Source of the DNA: an uncultured Maribacter sp.
GTDB taxonomy: Bacteria; Bacteroidota; Bacteroidia; Flavobacteriales; Flavobacteriaceae
Length of the DNA stretch: 64,000 nucleotides
Reading direction: 5' to 3'
NCBI GenBank assembly: GCA_947504045.1
Contig: CANNFY010000001.1
Span: 868,001-932,000 of the forward strand
The translations under genes and the position numbers were made by a program. Below the pieces are notes generated by a model that was not told where the DNA came from, searched no databases, and saw only the letters and a program-made list of their open reading frames with translations. Positions 46,140 through 55,724 of the stretch are shown one piece after another (position 1 is the first letter of the stretch; each line of letters starts with the position of its first letter).

Positions 46140-47996
46140 TTATTTAGTAGTTGCTTCCCAAAGGTTGTTTGAGCGGTTTACATCTGCCATTAACCCAGAG
46201 CTATCTAAAATAACAGACTGTATTGTATTTAATGGTTTGTCTATTGTAAAATTATAGCTAGAAAATGCCCAAGGCCAATCTGGTAAAACGGTTGCTTTTA
46301 TTCCTTGTTTTTCACCACGCATCATTCGTAAAGCTGTGTAAAAAGTTTCTTTTGTACCATCTGTATAGGTTACTAAAATTTCTTGAGGCATAGGCATTAA
46401 CCCAATACGCTCTAAAGTAATTTTAGTACTTTCTCCTTCTTGTTTTACATTTTTTATGGCATAATCTATAGTATTGGTTGTTTGTGTCCAATCCGTTAAA
46501 TACCAATCTAATTCTAAGCCTGTTATTTTTTCTGCAGTACGTTTTATGTCATTAGGAACAGGGTGTTTAAATTTAAAATCAGAATAATATTTTTTTATAG
46601 TTTCTTGTAGTTTTTCTTCTCCAATTATATAACCTAATTGTGCTAAAAAGATAGATCCTTTACTATATGCTGCTATACTATACGGCATGTTAGAATCGTA
46701 ACGGTCTGCATGAGTGGTTTGCGGTTGTTCTAATCCAGATTTTACTAAATAATAGTATCCTTTATACGACCTTTCTAGAGGAAAACTTTTATTTTGTTGC
46801 ATTACCTCATTCATACATAGAGTAGAAATGTAAGTGGTAAACCCTTCATCCATCCAAGCATGTTTAGCTTCGTTAGATGCAAGAATGTGTTGAAACCATG
46901 CATGCGCCATTTCATGAGCAGTAGTACCGGCTAAGCTTCCAAAATTTTTACCACCAGCAATTAAAGTACTCATTGCATATTCCATACCACCATCACCACC
47001 TTGTATTATAGAATATTGATCATAAGGGTATTTACCAATATGTTTGCTAAAATACTGCATCATTTCTACAGCTTTAGGTTGTACTTTTTTCCAATTTTCT
47101 TTAATCTCAGCATCATTTCCTTGGTAAAGAAAATGTAACATAGGACCATCTTTTACTTGCAAAGTATCATGAATATAATCTGGATCTGCAGCCCACATAA
47201 AATCGTGTACTTTAGGTGCTTTAAAATGCCAAGTTAATGTCTTACCTTTTTGTTTTTTAATTTTTGTTCCTGGCGTTTGGTAACCATGACCAATTTCGTT
47301 TGGGTTTTGTAAATATCCTGTACCACCTACTATGTAATTTTTATCTAATGTTAGTTTAACATCAAAATTTCCCCAAACGCCTTGAAACTCTCTTGCTATA
47401 TAAGGATCTGCATGCCAACCTTCAAAATCGTACTCTGCTAGTTTTGGGTACCATTGGCTCATAGATAGTGCAATACCATCTTTACTATTGCGGCCAGAAC
47501 GACGTATTTGTAAAGGAACTTGGCCTTTAAAAACCATTTCTAAAGTAGTTTTTTCTCCGGAAGCAATAGGTGTTGCTAGTTGTACTTCTAAAACGGTACC
47601 TGCTTCAGAAAAAGTTACTTTTTTACCATCTTGTTTTAAAGAGGTAGCATGTAAATACCCTATTTCAGATGCTGATAAGGGGGTTATTCTACTAGTTTTT
47701 TCTTCGGTAACCATTCTACTATCTGGATCTTTAATACTTTGTAGCCTAGCATCCATTTCGCTACCTGGTTGAAAAGCATTAAAATATAAATGGTAATAAA
47801 TTTTAGAAATCTGATCAGGAGAATTGTTGGTATATACTAAAGTTTGCTTTCCAGAATATGTATAGGTTTTTACATCTATAGCAACATCCATTGTATAATC
47901 AACATGTTGTTGCCAGTATTTTGTGTTGTTTTGAGCAACTAAAGAGCAAGTAAAAAGAATAAACAAAAGGGAATAAAGAGAAAGTGGTTTTTTCAT
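46140..47996 (-). CDS. M1-family metallopeptidase (aminopeptidase-like)
   Basis: 618 aa with a signal peptide (MKKPLSLYSLLFILFTCSLVA-Q). The zinc site HEMAH is at residues 361-365, followed by the distant Glu in WMDEGFTTY, the gluzincin M1 arrangement; the upstream exopeptidase loop reads GGMEYAMST (a GxMEN variant with Y for N). M1 enzymes remove N-terminal residues from peptides; the variant loop may change specificity. It is exported and lies between an S8 protease and rnpA on the same strand, with a terminator separating it from the S8 gene. Confidence 0.92.
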   Translation of the reverse strand: MKKPLSLYSLLFILFTCSLVAQNNTKYWQQHVDYTMDVAIDVKTYTYSGKQTLVYTNNSPDQISKIYYHLYFNAFQPGSEMDARLQSIKDPDSRMVTEEKTSRITPLSASEIGYLHATSLKQDGKKVTFSEAGTVLEVQLATPIASGEKTTLEMVFKGQVPLQIRRSGRNSKDGIALSMSQWYPKLAEYDFEGWHADPYIAREFQGVWGNFDVKLTLDKNYIVGGTGYLQNPNEIGHGYQTPGTKIKKQKGKTLTWHFKAPKVHDFMWAADPDYIHDTLQVKDGPMLHFLYQGNDAEIKENWKKVQPKAVEMMQYFSKHIGKYPYDQYSIIQGGDGGMEYAMSTLIAGGKNFGSLAGTTAHEMAHAWFQHILASNEAKHAWMDEGFTTYISTLCMNEVMQQNKSFPLERSYKGYYYLVKSGLEQPQTTHADRYDSNMPYSIAAYSKGSIFLAQLGYIIGEEKLQETIKKYYSDFKFKHPVPNDIKRTAEKITGLELDWYLTDWTQTTNTIDYAIKNVKQEGESTKITLERIGLMPMPQEILVTYTDGTKETFYTALRMMRGEKQGIKATVLPDWPWAFSSYNFTIDKPLNTIQSVILDSSGLMADVNRSNNLWEATTK

Positions 47997-48017
47997 CTTT
48001 TTAATATTTTAATAGTC

Positions 48018-48051
48018 AAAAAAAACCATAGCACTTATAAAAGTACTATGG
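48018..48051 (-). terminator. Terminator after the S8 protease gene
   Basis: On the minus strand CCATAG...CTATGG (with inner ACTT/AAGT pairs and one mismatch) is followed by eight Ts. It ends the S8 transcript 15 bp after its stop and before the M1 gene. Confidence 0.85.
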
Positions 48052-48065
48052 CGTAATATATAATT

Positions 48066-49700
48066 TTATAATTGTGTTTTTCCTGTAGAAACGTTTTTTG
48101 CCATTAGTAAGGCATTATATGCGTTTGCTATTTTTCCAGATTTAGAAACTTTATCTAGAGTATTACTAGTTGCAGGATCACCACCAAGTATAACTTTAGC
48201 ACTTGGTGCTAAACCAGATTGCATAATTATTTGTTTTACTTGTGCTGCTTTTAAGTTTGGATATTGCGACATAATAAGTGCTGCAAGACCAGCAACAGCT
48301 GGAGCAGCCATAGAGGTTCCTCCTTGAAATTCATATGCATTGCCTGGCATTGTAGAATAAATTTCGGCTCCTGGTGCAAAAATATCTACATTTTTTAAGC
48401 CATAATTAGAAAAAGAAGCTACCATTTCTGCCCCATACTTTTCTGCTAAAGCACCTACCGTAATTACATTATTTGCTATTTCTGACCCTGAATAATTATT
48501 GTGATCATTAGGGAAGTTTGGGTTATTAACATCGTCTATATTATGGCCATCATTTCCTGCGGCATGCACAATTAAAACATCTTTAGAAGCAGCGTATTTA
48601 ATAGCATCATATACCCATTCTGCTTTTGGAGAAAAAGATTTTCCAAAACTACAGTTTATAATTCTAGCGCCGTTATCTACCGCATAACGTATTCCTAAGG
48701 CAATATCTTTATCATACTCATCGCCATTAGGTACAGCTCGAATACTCATTATAGCAACGTTATTTGCTACACCATTTGCTCCTTTGCCATTGTTACGCTC
48801 AGCTCCAATAATACCAGCAACATGTGTTCCGTGGCTTTCGTCTTCTACTCTGTTTTGTGGGTTTCCGTTTCCGTATCCTAAATCCGTTATATCATAAGGG
48901 TTATCACCAACATCTTTACGACCATCAAAATCTTTATTTAAATTATAATTAGCACTTTCTGTAAAGTGGGTAATTCCGCTATTAAGTTCTTCTATAACTT
49001 CTGGAATAGAGTCGGCATAATTAAGCATTTGCATTAAGATAGCAACATTTTGTTGCATTGCCTCATCTTCTGTTTTTATACTAGTTAAATCTTTTTTAGT
49101 GTATGTATCTTTTCCTAAGTGTTTTTTTACGGCATTATCTGATGCTTGAACCTGTTGTAAAATTTGTTCGTATTGCTGTTTGTTTTGCAGTGCTTCAGGG
49201 TATTTTTTATCTAACTCTGCTTGTGCTTTTGCCAGCATTTCTGGTGTTCCAATGTTTAGGCGCAACATACGAGCAAATTCTAATTGTTCGTTATAAGATT
49301 CTCCTAAAAAATTATAACCATGAATATCATCTACATAGCCATTTTTATCATCATCTATTCCGTTACCAGCTTTTTCTTTTTTATTTGTCCATAGTACATC
49401 ATCTAAATCTTCGTGTTTTAGATCCATTCCAGAATCTAAAACAGCAACAATAACCTTAGTTCCTTTTTTATTGTGTATAAGTTCTTTATAAGCTTTATCT
49501 ACACTCATTCCAGGAATAGTATCTGTAACCAAGTCTAAATGTCCCCAATTTTGTTTCTCTTTTTCTGTAAGGGTCGCAATTTTAAGGGGTGTTTTATCTA
49601 TATTTTCAACCGGAGTAGAAACTAGATTAGTTGCGCCACAACCCATTAATAAAAGTGCTGATGCTAAGCCTGTAATTGGTCTAGAAATTTTAATAGTCAT
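48066..49700 (-). CDS. Subtilisin-like S8 serine protease lipoprotein
   Basis: 544 aa. The N-terminus MTIKISRPITGLASALLLMGCGATN has a lipobox at Cys21. The catalytic triad is Asp89 (VAVLDSGMDLKHED), His290 (SHGTHVAGIIGAE) and Ser463 (GGTSMAAPAVAGLAAL), with the oxyanion Asn in HAAGNDGHN. About 150 residues between the Asp and His regions form an insertion rich in charged helices, longer than in classical subtilisin and common in Bacteroidota members. It should degrade proteins at the cell envelope. No separate prodomain is obvious in the short N-terminal stretch. Confidence 0.95.
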   Translation of the reverse strand: MTIKISRPITGLASALLLMGCGATNLVSTPVENIDKTPLKIATLTEKEKQNWGHLDLVTDTIPGMSVDKAYKELIHNKKGTKVIVAVLDSGMDLKHEDLDDVLWTNKKEKAGNGIDDDKNGYVDDIHGYNFLGESYNEQLEFARMLRLNIGTPEMLAKAQAELDKKYPEALQNKQQYEQILQQVQASDNAVKKHLGKDTYTKKDLTSIKTEDEAMQQNVAILMQMLNYADSIPEVIEELNSGITHFTESANYNLNKDFDGRKDVGDNPYDITDLGYGNGNPQNRVEDESHGTHVAGIIGAERNNGKGANGVANNVAIMSIRAVPNGDEYDKDIALGIRYAVDNGARIINCSFGKSFSPKAEWVYDAIKYAASKDVLIVHAAGNDGHNIDDVNNPNFPNDHNNYSGSEIANNVITVGALAEKYGAEMVASFSNYGLKNVDIFAPGAEIYSTMPGNAYEFQGGTSMAAPAVAGLAALIMSQYPNLKAAQVKQIIMQSGLAPSAKVILGGDPATSNTLDKVSKSGKIANAYNALLMAKNVSTGKTQL

Positions 49701-49733
49701 ATAAAATTTATTATGTTAGTTAGTATTTTAAGT

Positions 49734-50594
49734 TTAATTAAAGAAGTTACTAAATGCGAAAGAATTTTCTAATCTTACGCCTTTTTCTGTAGTTTTTAAA
49801 GAGCACATTTGGTTATGAGCATCATGTTCAAAAAATAAGAGATACTCTTTTTCTACGGCAGTTTTCAAAAATACTTCTTTTTCTTTTAAAGTAAGTAAAG
49901 GTCTTGTATCATAACCCATTACATATGGTATGGGTAAATGGCCTACAGTAGGTATTAAATCTGCTGCAAAAACAATTGTTTTTCCTTTGTAATTTATATG
50001 CGGAAGCATTTGTTTATCTGTATGCCCATCTACAAACAAAATACCAAAACCTAATTCGGATTTTTTAATAAACGATTTTTCTTCTCTTTTTATAAATTGT
50101 AGTTTACCACTTTCTTGCATTGGTAATAAGTTTTCTTTTAAGAAAGATGCTTTTTCCCTTGCATTAGGTTGGGTAGCCCATTTCCAATGTTCTTCATTAG
50201 TCCAAAACGTAGCATTTTTAAATGCAGGTTCATAACCAGTTTTGTTTTTGTTCCATTGTACACCACCACCACAGTGATCAAAGTGTAAATGAGTCATAAA
50301 AACATCGGTTATATCGTTTTTATGAAACCCAGCTTTTTTTAAGGAATTTTCTAAAGTATAATTTCCCCATTGGTAATAATAATTAAAGAACTTTTTAGAT
50401 TGTTTGTTACCCATTCCGGTATCAATCAAAATTAATTTATTTCCGTCCTCAATTAGTAAGCATCTGGCAGCAATATCTATCATGTTATTGGCATCTGCAG
50501 GATTAGTTTTTTGCCAGATAGTTTTAGGAACTACGCCAAACATAGCGCCGCCATCTAATTTAAAATTACCAGTTTCTATAGGGTATAACTTCAT
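49734..50594 (-). CDS. Metallo-beta-lactamase-fold hydrolase
   Basis: 286 aa from ATG 50594 (MKLYPIETGNFKLDGGAMFG), preferred over 50615 because it matches the family opening. The metal-binding motif reads THLHFDHCGG (HxHxDH), with later conserved VDGHTDKQMLPHI and FAADLIPT segments and a final HD in FFEHDAHNQM. No signal peptide. It resembles the MBL-fold group around N-acyl homoserine lactonases and quinolone-type hydrolases, but the substrate is not predictable from this. It lies 33 bp upstream of the S8 protease on the same strand. Confidence 0.88.
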   Translation of the reverse strand: MKLYPIETGNFKLDGGAMFGVVPKTIWQKTNPADANNMIDIAARCLLIEDGNKLILIDTGMGNKQSKKFFNYYYQWGNYTLENSLKKAGFHKNDITDVFMTHLHFDHCGGGVQWNKNKTGYEPAFKNATFWTNEEHWKWATQPNAREKASFLKENLLPMQESGKLQFIKREEKSFIKKSELGFGILFVDGHTDKQMLPHINYKGKTIVFAADLIPTVGHLPIPYVMGYDTRPLLTLKEKEVFLKTAVEKEYLLFFEHDAHNQMCSLKTTEKGVRLENSFAFSNFFN

Positions 50595-50943
50595 AAAAAA
50601 AATGAATGACTGCAAAATAAGAAATATAGAAGGTAATTTTTAAAATAAGGGCTTTTATTGGGTGTTTTTTAACAGCTATATGCTTAAAAAACTTAACAAG
50701 TAGTTTACTAATTAATAGCGCACCTAATATTTTTTTTATAAAAAGAATAAAGTAAAGTTGCCAGGCTTTATATGTTGGTGGGAGTTAAATTAGTAAAAAA
50801 CAGGAGTATTTTTTCTATGTGTATTTGTATAATAGGGGGTTTAGAGGTTGTTTTATGTTTATCTAAACCATTAATTTTTATAAATACTTTTTGGTGCCAA
50901 GTTTTAGAAAGAATCTACTTAATTTTGTATTCTTTTTTAAGTA

Positions 50944-50974
50944 TTTATAGCAATATAAAATGTAGTTAGTTTTG
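50944..50974 (+). promoter_or_regulatory. Promoter of the cation/proton antiporter
   Basis: TTTA (50944-50947, one mismatch to TTTG), a 19-nt spacer and TAGTTTTG (50967-50974, exact TAnnTTTG). Transcription would start near 50980, giving a leader of about 136 nt. Confidence 0.55.
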
Positions 50975-50991
50975 CTTAAAAAATATATGAA

Positions 50992-51047
50992 ATAGGTTAT
51001 TTTTTATGTAGAAAAATAAAATAACCTATACCAACATATTGTATAGG
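50992..51047 (+). promoter_or_regulatory. Antiporter leader with two mutually exclusive hairpins
   Basis: Hairpin A pairs ATAGGTTATTTT (50992-51003) with AAAATAACCTAT (51018-51029), 12 bp, 14-nt loop. Hairpin B pairs CCTATAC (51025-51031) with GTATAGG (51041-51047), 7 bp, 9-nt loop. They share 51025-51029, so only one can form. This switch-like layout in the leader of a cation antiporter may be a regulatory RNA. No known riboswitch class is recognised. Confidence 0.5.
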
Positions 51048-51115
51048 AAATAAAATCTTGTATAAACACATCTTATATTTAAAATAAATAAAGTAAATTT
51101 CTAAAAATTTAACCC

Positions 51116-52939
51116 ATGGTAGAGTTAGCAGGTATTGTTATTTTAGGAATTATAGCACAATGGGTCGCTTGGAGGCTTAAATTACCGGCTATTTTACCAT
51201 TAATACTTATAGGGTTATTAGTAGGGCCAGTTTCTACATTATATACCGAAGATGGTTTAAAATTAATTGAACCTATTTGGAATGGTACAAAAGGTCTTTT
51301 TCCAGGAGATGGCTTATATTATTTTGTTTCTCTAGCAATTAGTATTATCCTTTTTGAAGGAGGCTTAACTTTAAAAAGGTCCGAAATTAAAAATGTGGGC
51401 CCAGTTATTACAAAACTAATTACACTTGGATCTGTAGTTACTTTTTTTGGAGCAGGTATTGCCGCACACTATATTTTTAATTTAAGTTGGCAAATATCTT
51501 TTCTTTTTTCTGCACTAATTATTGTTACTGGCCCAACTGTAATTACACCAATACTTAGAAACATACCATTAAAAAAAGATATTTCTGCTGTTCTTAAGTG
51601 GGAAGGTATTTTAATTGATCCTATTGGTGCTTTAGTTGCGGTTTTGGTTTTTGAGTTTATAGCAGTAGGAGAAGGGCAAGCTTTTACAAAAACAGCATTA
51701 ATAGAGTTTGGTAAAATTTTATTATTTGGAATAACAATTGGTTTTACATTTGCACATGGCTTAGTTTTCTCAATTAAACAAAAATTAATACCGCATTACT
51801 TACTTAATGTGGTTTCTCTTTCTACGGTATTATTAGTATTTGTTGGTTCTGACCTATTAGCGCATGAGTCTGGTTTACTTGCTGTTGTTGTTATGGGAAT
51901 GGTAATAGGCAATACAAATTTGCCCAACTTAAACGAGCTTTTATATTTTAAAGAGTCTTTAAGTGTTATTTTAATTTCTATTTTATTTATTCTACTTGCG
52001 GCAAATATTAACATTTCGGATATGTTGCTAATTTTAAATTGGAAAACATTAGTTCTTTTTGCCATTATAGTATTTATAATTAGGCCGCTAGGTGTTTTTT
52101 TAAGCACTCAAGGTTCTAATTTAAAAATGAACGAAAAATTATTTATCGGTTGGGTAGGACCAAGAGGTATTGTTGCCGCAGGTATTGCTTCTTTGTTTGG
52201 TTCTAAACTAATTGCAAGAGGAGAACCAGGAGCAGAATATATTACGCCACTTGTGTTTATGATTGTATTAGGTACCGTATTACTTAATGCAACTACAGCA
52301 AGGTTATTTGCAAAGTTAATAGGTGTATTTTTAGTTAAATCTGAAGGTGTTTTAATTATTGGAGCCTCTAAAGTTTCTAGATTAATAGGGCAGTATTTAG
52401 TTAAAAATAAAAGACATGTTGTTCTTATAGATAATAACCAAGTAAATGTAAATAAATCTAAAAAATTAGGTTTAGAGGCAATAGAAGCAAATATTTTTTC
52501 AGATAATTTAGAAGATAACATAGAGTTAAACGATATGGGATATTTAATGGCTCTAACAGCAAATTCTGAAATTAATAAACTTGCAATAGATAAGTTTGAA
52601 AAACAATATGGTGAAAATGGCGCATTTAGAATTGTAAGTGCAGATGAAATGAATGATGCAGAAAATAATCCAAGAAAAGGACTTTTTTCTCATACCGATG
52701 ATTTTATAAAATTAACTGAAGCAGCCCGAAAGCACCCAAGTATAAATGAGATCGATATAGAAAGCCATGAGCACTATTTAAATCTTATTGAAAAAACAAG
52801 AAAAGACGAAGATATAGTGCCTATTTTTATAAAAAATCTTGAGGGTACTATTGAAATTATTTCATCATACAGTAAAGAAAAAGAAGCTATAACTAAAGGG
52901 TGTAAATTGGTTTATTTAGGAAAGCAATTTACGTTGTAG
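51116..52939 (+). CDS. CPA-type cation/proton antiporter with TrkA-N domain
   Basis: 607 aa inner-membrane protein. The first about 400 residues form 11-13 hydrophobic helices beginning MVELAGIVILGIIAQWVAWRLKLPAILPLILIGLLVGP, with the family LIVTGPTVITPIL and EGILIDPIGALVAVLVFE segments that place the conserved Asp in the ion path, and FIGWVGPRGIVAAG. From about 415 a TrkA-N-like nucleotide-binding domain follows (EGVLIIGASKVSRLIGQYL), then a TrkA-C-like tail. Such proteins exchange Na+ or K+ for H+ and set cytoplasmic pH and ions. The ion is not readable. The upstream leader shows an alternative-hairpin structure. Confidence 0.92.
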   Translation: MVELAGIVILGIIAQWVAWRLKLPAILPLILIGLLVGPVSTLYTEDGLKLIEPIWNGTKGLFPGDGLYYFVSLAISIILFEGGLTLKRSEIKNVGPVITKLITLGSVVTFFGAGIAAHYIFNLSWQISFLFSALIIVTGPTVITPILRNIPLKKDISAVLKWEGILIDPIGALVAVLVFEFIAVGEGQAFTKTALIEFGKILLFGITIGFTFAHGLVFSIKQKLIPHYLLNVVSLSTVLLVFVGSDLLAHESGLLAVVVMGMVIGNTNLPNLNELLYFKESLSVILISILFILLAANINISDMLLILNWKTLVLFAIIVFIIRPLGVFLSTQGSNLKMNEKLFIGWVGPRGIVAAGIASLFGSKLIARGEPGAEYITPLVFMIVLGTVLLNATTARLFAKLIGVFLVKSEGVLIIGASKVSRLIGQYLVKNKRHVVLIDNNQVNVNKSKKLGLEAIEANIFSDNLEDNIELNDMGYLMALTANSEINKLAIDKFEKQYGENGAFRIVSADEMNDAENNPRKGLFSHTDDFIKLTEAARKHPSINEIDIESHEHYLNLIEKTRKDEDIVPIFIKNLEGTIEIISSYSKEKEAITKGCKLVYLGKQFTL

Positions 52940-52941
52940 AA

Positions 52942-53172
52942 TTAAGAAAAAGGTTCCGCTTTTTTAATAGTAATAGTAATGTCTTTTTCTTTAATTGGGT
53001 AATTTTCTCCAGCTACCATTTCAAAAAAATGAATAGAAGATTCTCTTTTAATTTTATTAATTAGCATAGATTCATCAATGTCTCCACTTTCTTGTCTCCA
53101 AGTAAAAATAGAATTTTCTTCTACTTGAATAATGTTGTGTTTTGCATTAAATAGGGCTATATATAGTGTCAT
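52942..53172 (-). CDS. Small conserved-looking protein of unknown function
   Basis: 76 aa: an N-terminal strand MTLYIALFNAKHNIIQVEE, a mixed helix/strand middle and KDITITIKKAEPFS at the end; no signal peptide, membrane segment or known motif. Supported as a gene by codon use, by an exact -7 box on the minus strand (53196-53203, TATTTTTG) 23 nt upstream, and by a stop 2 bp from the convergent antiporter stop. I do not recognise the family. Confidence 0.6.
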   Translation of the reverse strand: MTLYIALFNAKHNIIQVEENSIFTWRQESGDIDESMLINKIKRESSIHFFEMVAGENYPIKEKDITITIKKAEPFS

Positions 53173-53195
53173 TTAATAGGGGATGTTTATAAAAA

Positions 53196-53203
53196 CAAAA
53201 ATA
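53196..53203 (-). promoter_or_regulatory. Promoter -7 box of the small unknown gene
   Basis: The minus strand reads TATTTTTG, exact to TAnnTTTG, 23 nt before the ATG at 53172. Confidence 0.45.
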
Positions 53204-53266
53204 ATAATAAATGTAAATTAGTTTCGTTAATTAAAGACATTAATCCAGTTAAATTTATAAAATATA

Positions 53267-53632
53267 ATGAAAAAACTAGTTTTACTTTTATTAGTAGTAA
53301 GTTCGGTAGCCTTTACAAGTTGTTCTAAAGATAATGATGATGTAGATGCTATTATTGGTATTTGGGCTAACGAATCGAGTTTTACAGTAGGTGAAGAAAC
53401 AACTGAAAACAGAGATGAATGGGATTTTAAAGAAGATAATACGGGAGTATTTACAGAATTTTACAATGGTGCAGAAGAAGAATCGTATACTTTTACATGG
53501 TCTAAATCTGGAGATACCTATACATTAGTAATAGACAATTCAACAGCGTCTGAAACTTATACTATTGGTAATTTATTAGGCAATAAAACCTTAGAAGATT
53601 CTGAAGGTTATACTGTAGCAATAAAAGAATAA
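53267..53632 (+). CDS. Lipocalin-like lipoprotein
   Basis: 121 aa. MKKLVLLLLVVSSVAFTSC is a lipoprotein signal with Cys19, followed by a short acidic linker SKDNDDVD. The mature domain begins IIGIWANES and continues as an up-and-down barrel pattern (DEWDFKEDNTGVFTEF, YTFTWSKSGDTYTLVI), the small lipocalin-like family that is frequent in Flavobacteria. Ligand unknown. It is transcribed alone and ends at a bidirectional terminator shared with lepA. Confidence 0.82.
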   Translation: MKKLVLLLLVVSSVAFTSCSKDNDDVDAIIGIWANESSFTVGEETTENRDEWDFKEDNTGVFTEFYNGAEEESYTFTWSKSGDTYTLVIDNSTASETYTIGNLLGNKTLEDSEGYTVAIKE

Positions 53633-53652
53633 AAAATAGATAATTTTATATT

Positions 53653-53684
53653 AAAAATGCCAGCTTATTTAGCTGGCATTTTTT
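53653..53684. terminator. Bidirectional terminator between lipocalin-like gene and lepA
   Basis: Stem of 13 bp (53653-53665 with 53671-53683) including TGCCAGCT/AGCTGGCA, 5-nt apex, T run on + and A run (T on -) at the other end. It lies between convergent genes. Confidence 0.92.
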
Positions 53685-53687
53685 GTT

Positions 53688-55484
53688 TTAATCGTTAAGC
53701 TTTAACACGGCCATAAAAGCTTCTTGTGGCACTTCTACGTTACCAACTTGTCGCATACGTTTTTTACCTTTTTTCTGTTTTTCTAAAAGTTTACGTTTAC
53801 GAGAAATATCTCCACCATAACATTTTGCAGTTACATCTTTACGTAATGCTTTTGTGGTTTCTCTAGAAATTATTTTAGCACCAATGGCTGCTTGTATAGG
53901 AATATCAAATTGCTGCCTTGGTATAAGTTCTTTAAGTTTTTCACACATTTTTTTACCAATAGTAACGGCATTATCGGCATGTATTAGTGCTGATAAAGCA
54001 TCTACAGGTTGTGCGTTTAATAAAATATCTACACGTACTAATTTAGAAGTACGCATACCAATAGGAGCATAATCAAAAGAAGCATACCCTTTAGAAACTG
54101 TTTTTAAGCGATCATAAAAATCAAAAACAATTTCGGCTAAAGGCATATCAAAATTAAGCTCCACCCTTTCTGTAGTTAAATAAGTTTGGTTAGTAATTTG
54201 TCCTCTTTTTTCAATACAAAGAGACATAACATTACCTACAAAGTCAGACTTTGTAATTATTGTAGCTTTAATATATGGTTCTTCTACACGATCAATACTA
54301 GAAGGGTCTGGCAAATCTGTAGGGTTATTAACAATAAGGGCTGTTTCTGGTTCCTTTCTGGTATACGCATGGTAGCTAACATTGGGTACGGTTGTAATAA
54401 CAGTCATGTTAAACTCACGTTCTAAACGTTCTTGAATAATCTCCATGTGTAACATACCTAAGAAACCACACCTAAAACCAAAACCAAGAGCAGCACTACT
54501 TTCTGGAGAAAATACCAAAGAGGCATCATTAAGTTGTAATTTTTCCATAGAGGCACGTAGCTCTTCAAACTCGTCTGTATCTACAGGATAAATACCTGCA
54601 AATACCATTGGTTTTACATCTTCAAAGCCTTCAATAGCATTTTGGGTTGGGTTTGCAGCATCTGTAATAGTGTCTCCAACCTTTACTTCACGAGCGTCTT
54701 TTATTCCGGTAATAAGGTAACCAACATCACCAGCCTTAATAGTTTTTTTAATTTCTTGAGTAAGTTTTAAAGTACCTACTTCATCTGCAAAATAATCTTT
54801 ATCTGTTGCTACAAACTTAATTTTTTGTCCTTTTTTAATTTCGCCATTAATAACTCTAAAATAAGTTTCTACACCTCTAAAAGGGTTATACACAGAATCA
54901 AAAACTAGTGCTTGTAGAGGTTCGTCTAGGTTTCCTTTTGGAGCGGGTATACGCTCAATTATTGCCGATAAAATTTCTTCTATACCAATTCCGGTTTTTG
55001 CACTTGCTGGAATAACCTCTTCGCCATTACAACCTAAAAGATCTACAATATCATCGGTTACTTCTTCTGGGTTTGCACTAGGTAAATCTACTTTATTAAG
55101 AACAGGTATAATTTCTAAATCATTTTCTAGAGCTAAATATAAGTTAGAAATGGTTTGTGCTTGTATGCTCTGAGCAGCATCTACAACTAAAAGAGCTCCT
55201 TCACAAGCAGCAATAGATCTAGAAACTTCATAAGAAAAGTCTACATGGCCAGGAGTATCAATTAAATTTAGAATATATTCTTCTCCTTTATAGGTATACT
55301 CCATTTGTATGGCGTGGCTTTTAATTGTAATACCACGTTCTCTTTCAAGATCCATATTATCTAGCAATTGCTCTTTTTTTTCACGATCAGTAACAGATCC
55401 TGTATAGTCTAACAACCTATCCGCTAAAGTACTTTTACCGTGATCAATATGTGCAATAATGCAGAAATTTCTAATATTCTTCAT
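53688..55484 (-). CDS. lepA: Elongation factor 4 (LepA)
   Basis: 598 aa, the normal length. LepA is a ribosome-bound GTPase that back-translocates stalled ribosomes or aids assembly. The GTPase domain has P-loop AHIDHGKST, switch [10 protein letters not shown] and NKVD; the LepA C-terminal domain is present ([22 protein letters not shown] near the end, the basic ribosome-contact region). [23 protein letters not shown] is a clean start. A -7 box lies about 63 nt upstream on the minus strand. Confidence 0.97.
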   Translation of the reverse strand: MKNIRNFCIIAHIDHGKSTLADRLLDYTGSVTDREKKEQLLDNMDLERERGITIKSHAIQMEYTYKGEEYILNLIDTPGHVDFSYEVSRSIAACEGALLVVDAAQSIQAQTISNLYLALENDLEIIPVLNKVDLPSANPEEVTDDIVDLLGCNGEEVIPASAKTGIGIEEILSAIIERIPAPKGNLDEPLQALVFDSVYNPFRGVETYFRVINGEIKKGQKIKFVATDKDYFADEVGTLKLTQEIKKTIKAGDVGYLITGIKDAREVKVGDTITDAANPTQNAIEGFEDVKPMVFAGIYPVDTDEFEELRASMEKLQLNDASLVFSPESSAALGFGFRCGFLGMLHMEIIQERLEREFNMTVITTVPNVSYHAYTRKEPETALIVNNPTDLPDPSSIDRVEEPYIKATIITKSDFVGNVMSLCIEKRGQITNQTYLTTERVELNFDMPLAEIVFDFYDRLKTVSKGYASFDYAPIGMRTSKLVRVDILLNAQPVDALSALIHADNAVTIGKKMCEKLKELIPRQQFDIPIQAAIGAKIISRETTKALRKDVTAKCYGGDISRKRKLLEKQKKGKKRMRQVGNVEVPQEAFMAVLKLND

Positions 55485-55546
55485 AAGAAATAAAATGAGC
55501 TATTATTTTCTTTTATACCGTTGTTACAGTATTTAACAAGCAACTG

Positions 55547-55554
55547 CAAATATA
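55547..55554 (-). promoter_or_regulatory. Promoter -7 box of lepA
   Basis: The minus strand reads TATATTTG, exact to TAnnTTTG, about 62 nt before the lepA ATG at 55484. No good -33 box seen. Confidence 0.45.
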
Positions 55555-55724
55555 ACCTAATTTAAATATTGGTATCTAAGCATTGTATATAAAATAAGAG
55601 GTTATACTTAACTTTCTGTTTTCAGAAAAAAATTGTTTAAATATGTAATGTTTATAAAGCTACACAAAATGTAAGTTTATTCTTGGTTATATTTAATATA
55701 TTTACTGTATTATCTAAAGCCTAC

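Larger units (their letters stand above)
50595..51115. other. 521-bp non-coding gap upstream of the antiporter
   Basis: A 65-codon frame at 50772 has no homology-like features and is rejected. The right part holds a promoter and a structured leader (separate entries); the left part shows only AT-rich sequence. Confidence 0.7.

Noticed and set aside
50772-50969. 65-codon plus-strand frame before the antiporter
   Set aside because: It ends inside the antiporter promoter and has a composition typical of non-coding DNA.
55620-55645. TTTCTG/CAGAAA hairpin upstream of the TonB-receptor-like gene as a terminator
   Set aside because: It is followed by As, not Ts, on the plus strand, and on the minus strand lies on the wrong side of the lepA gene.
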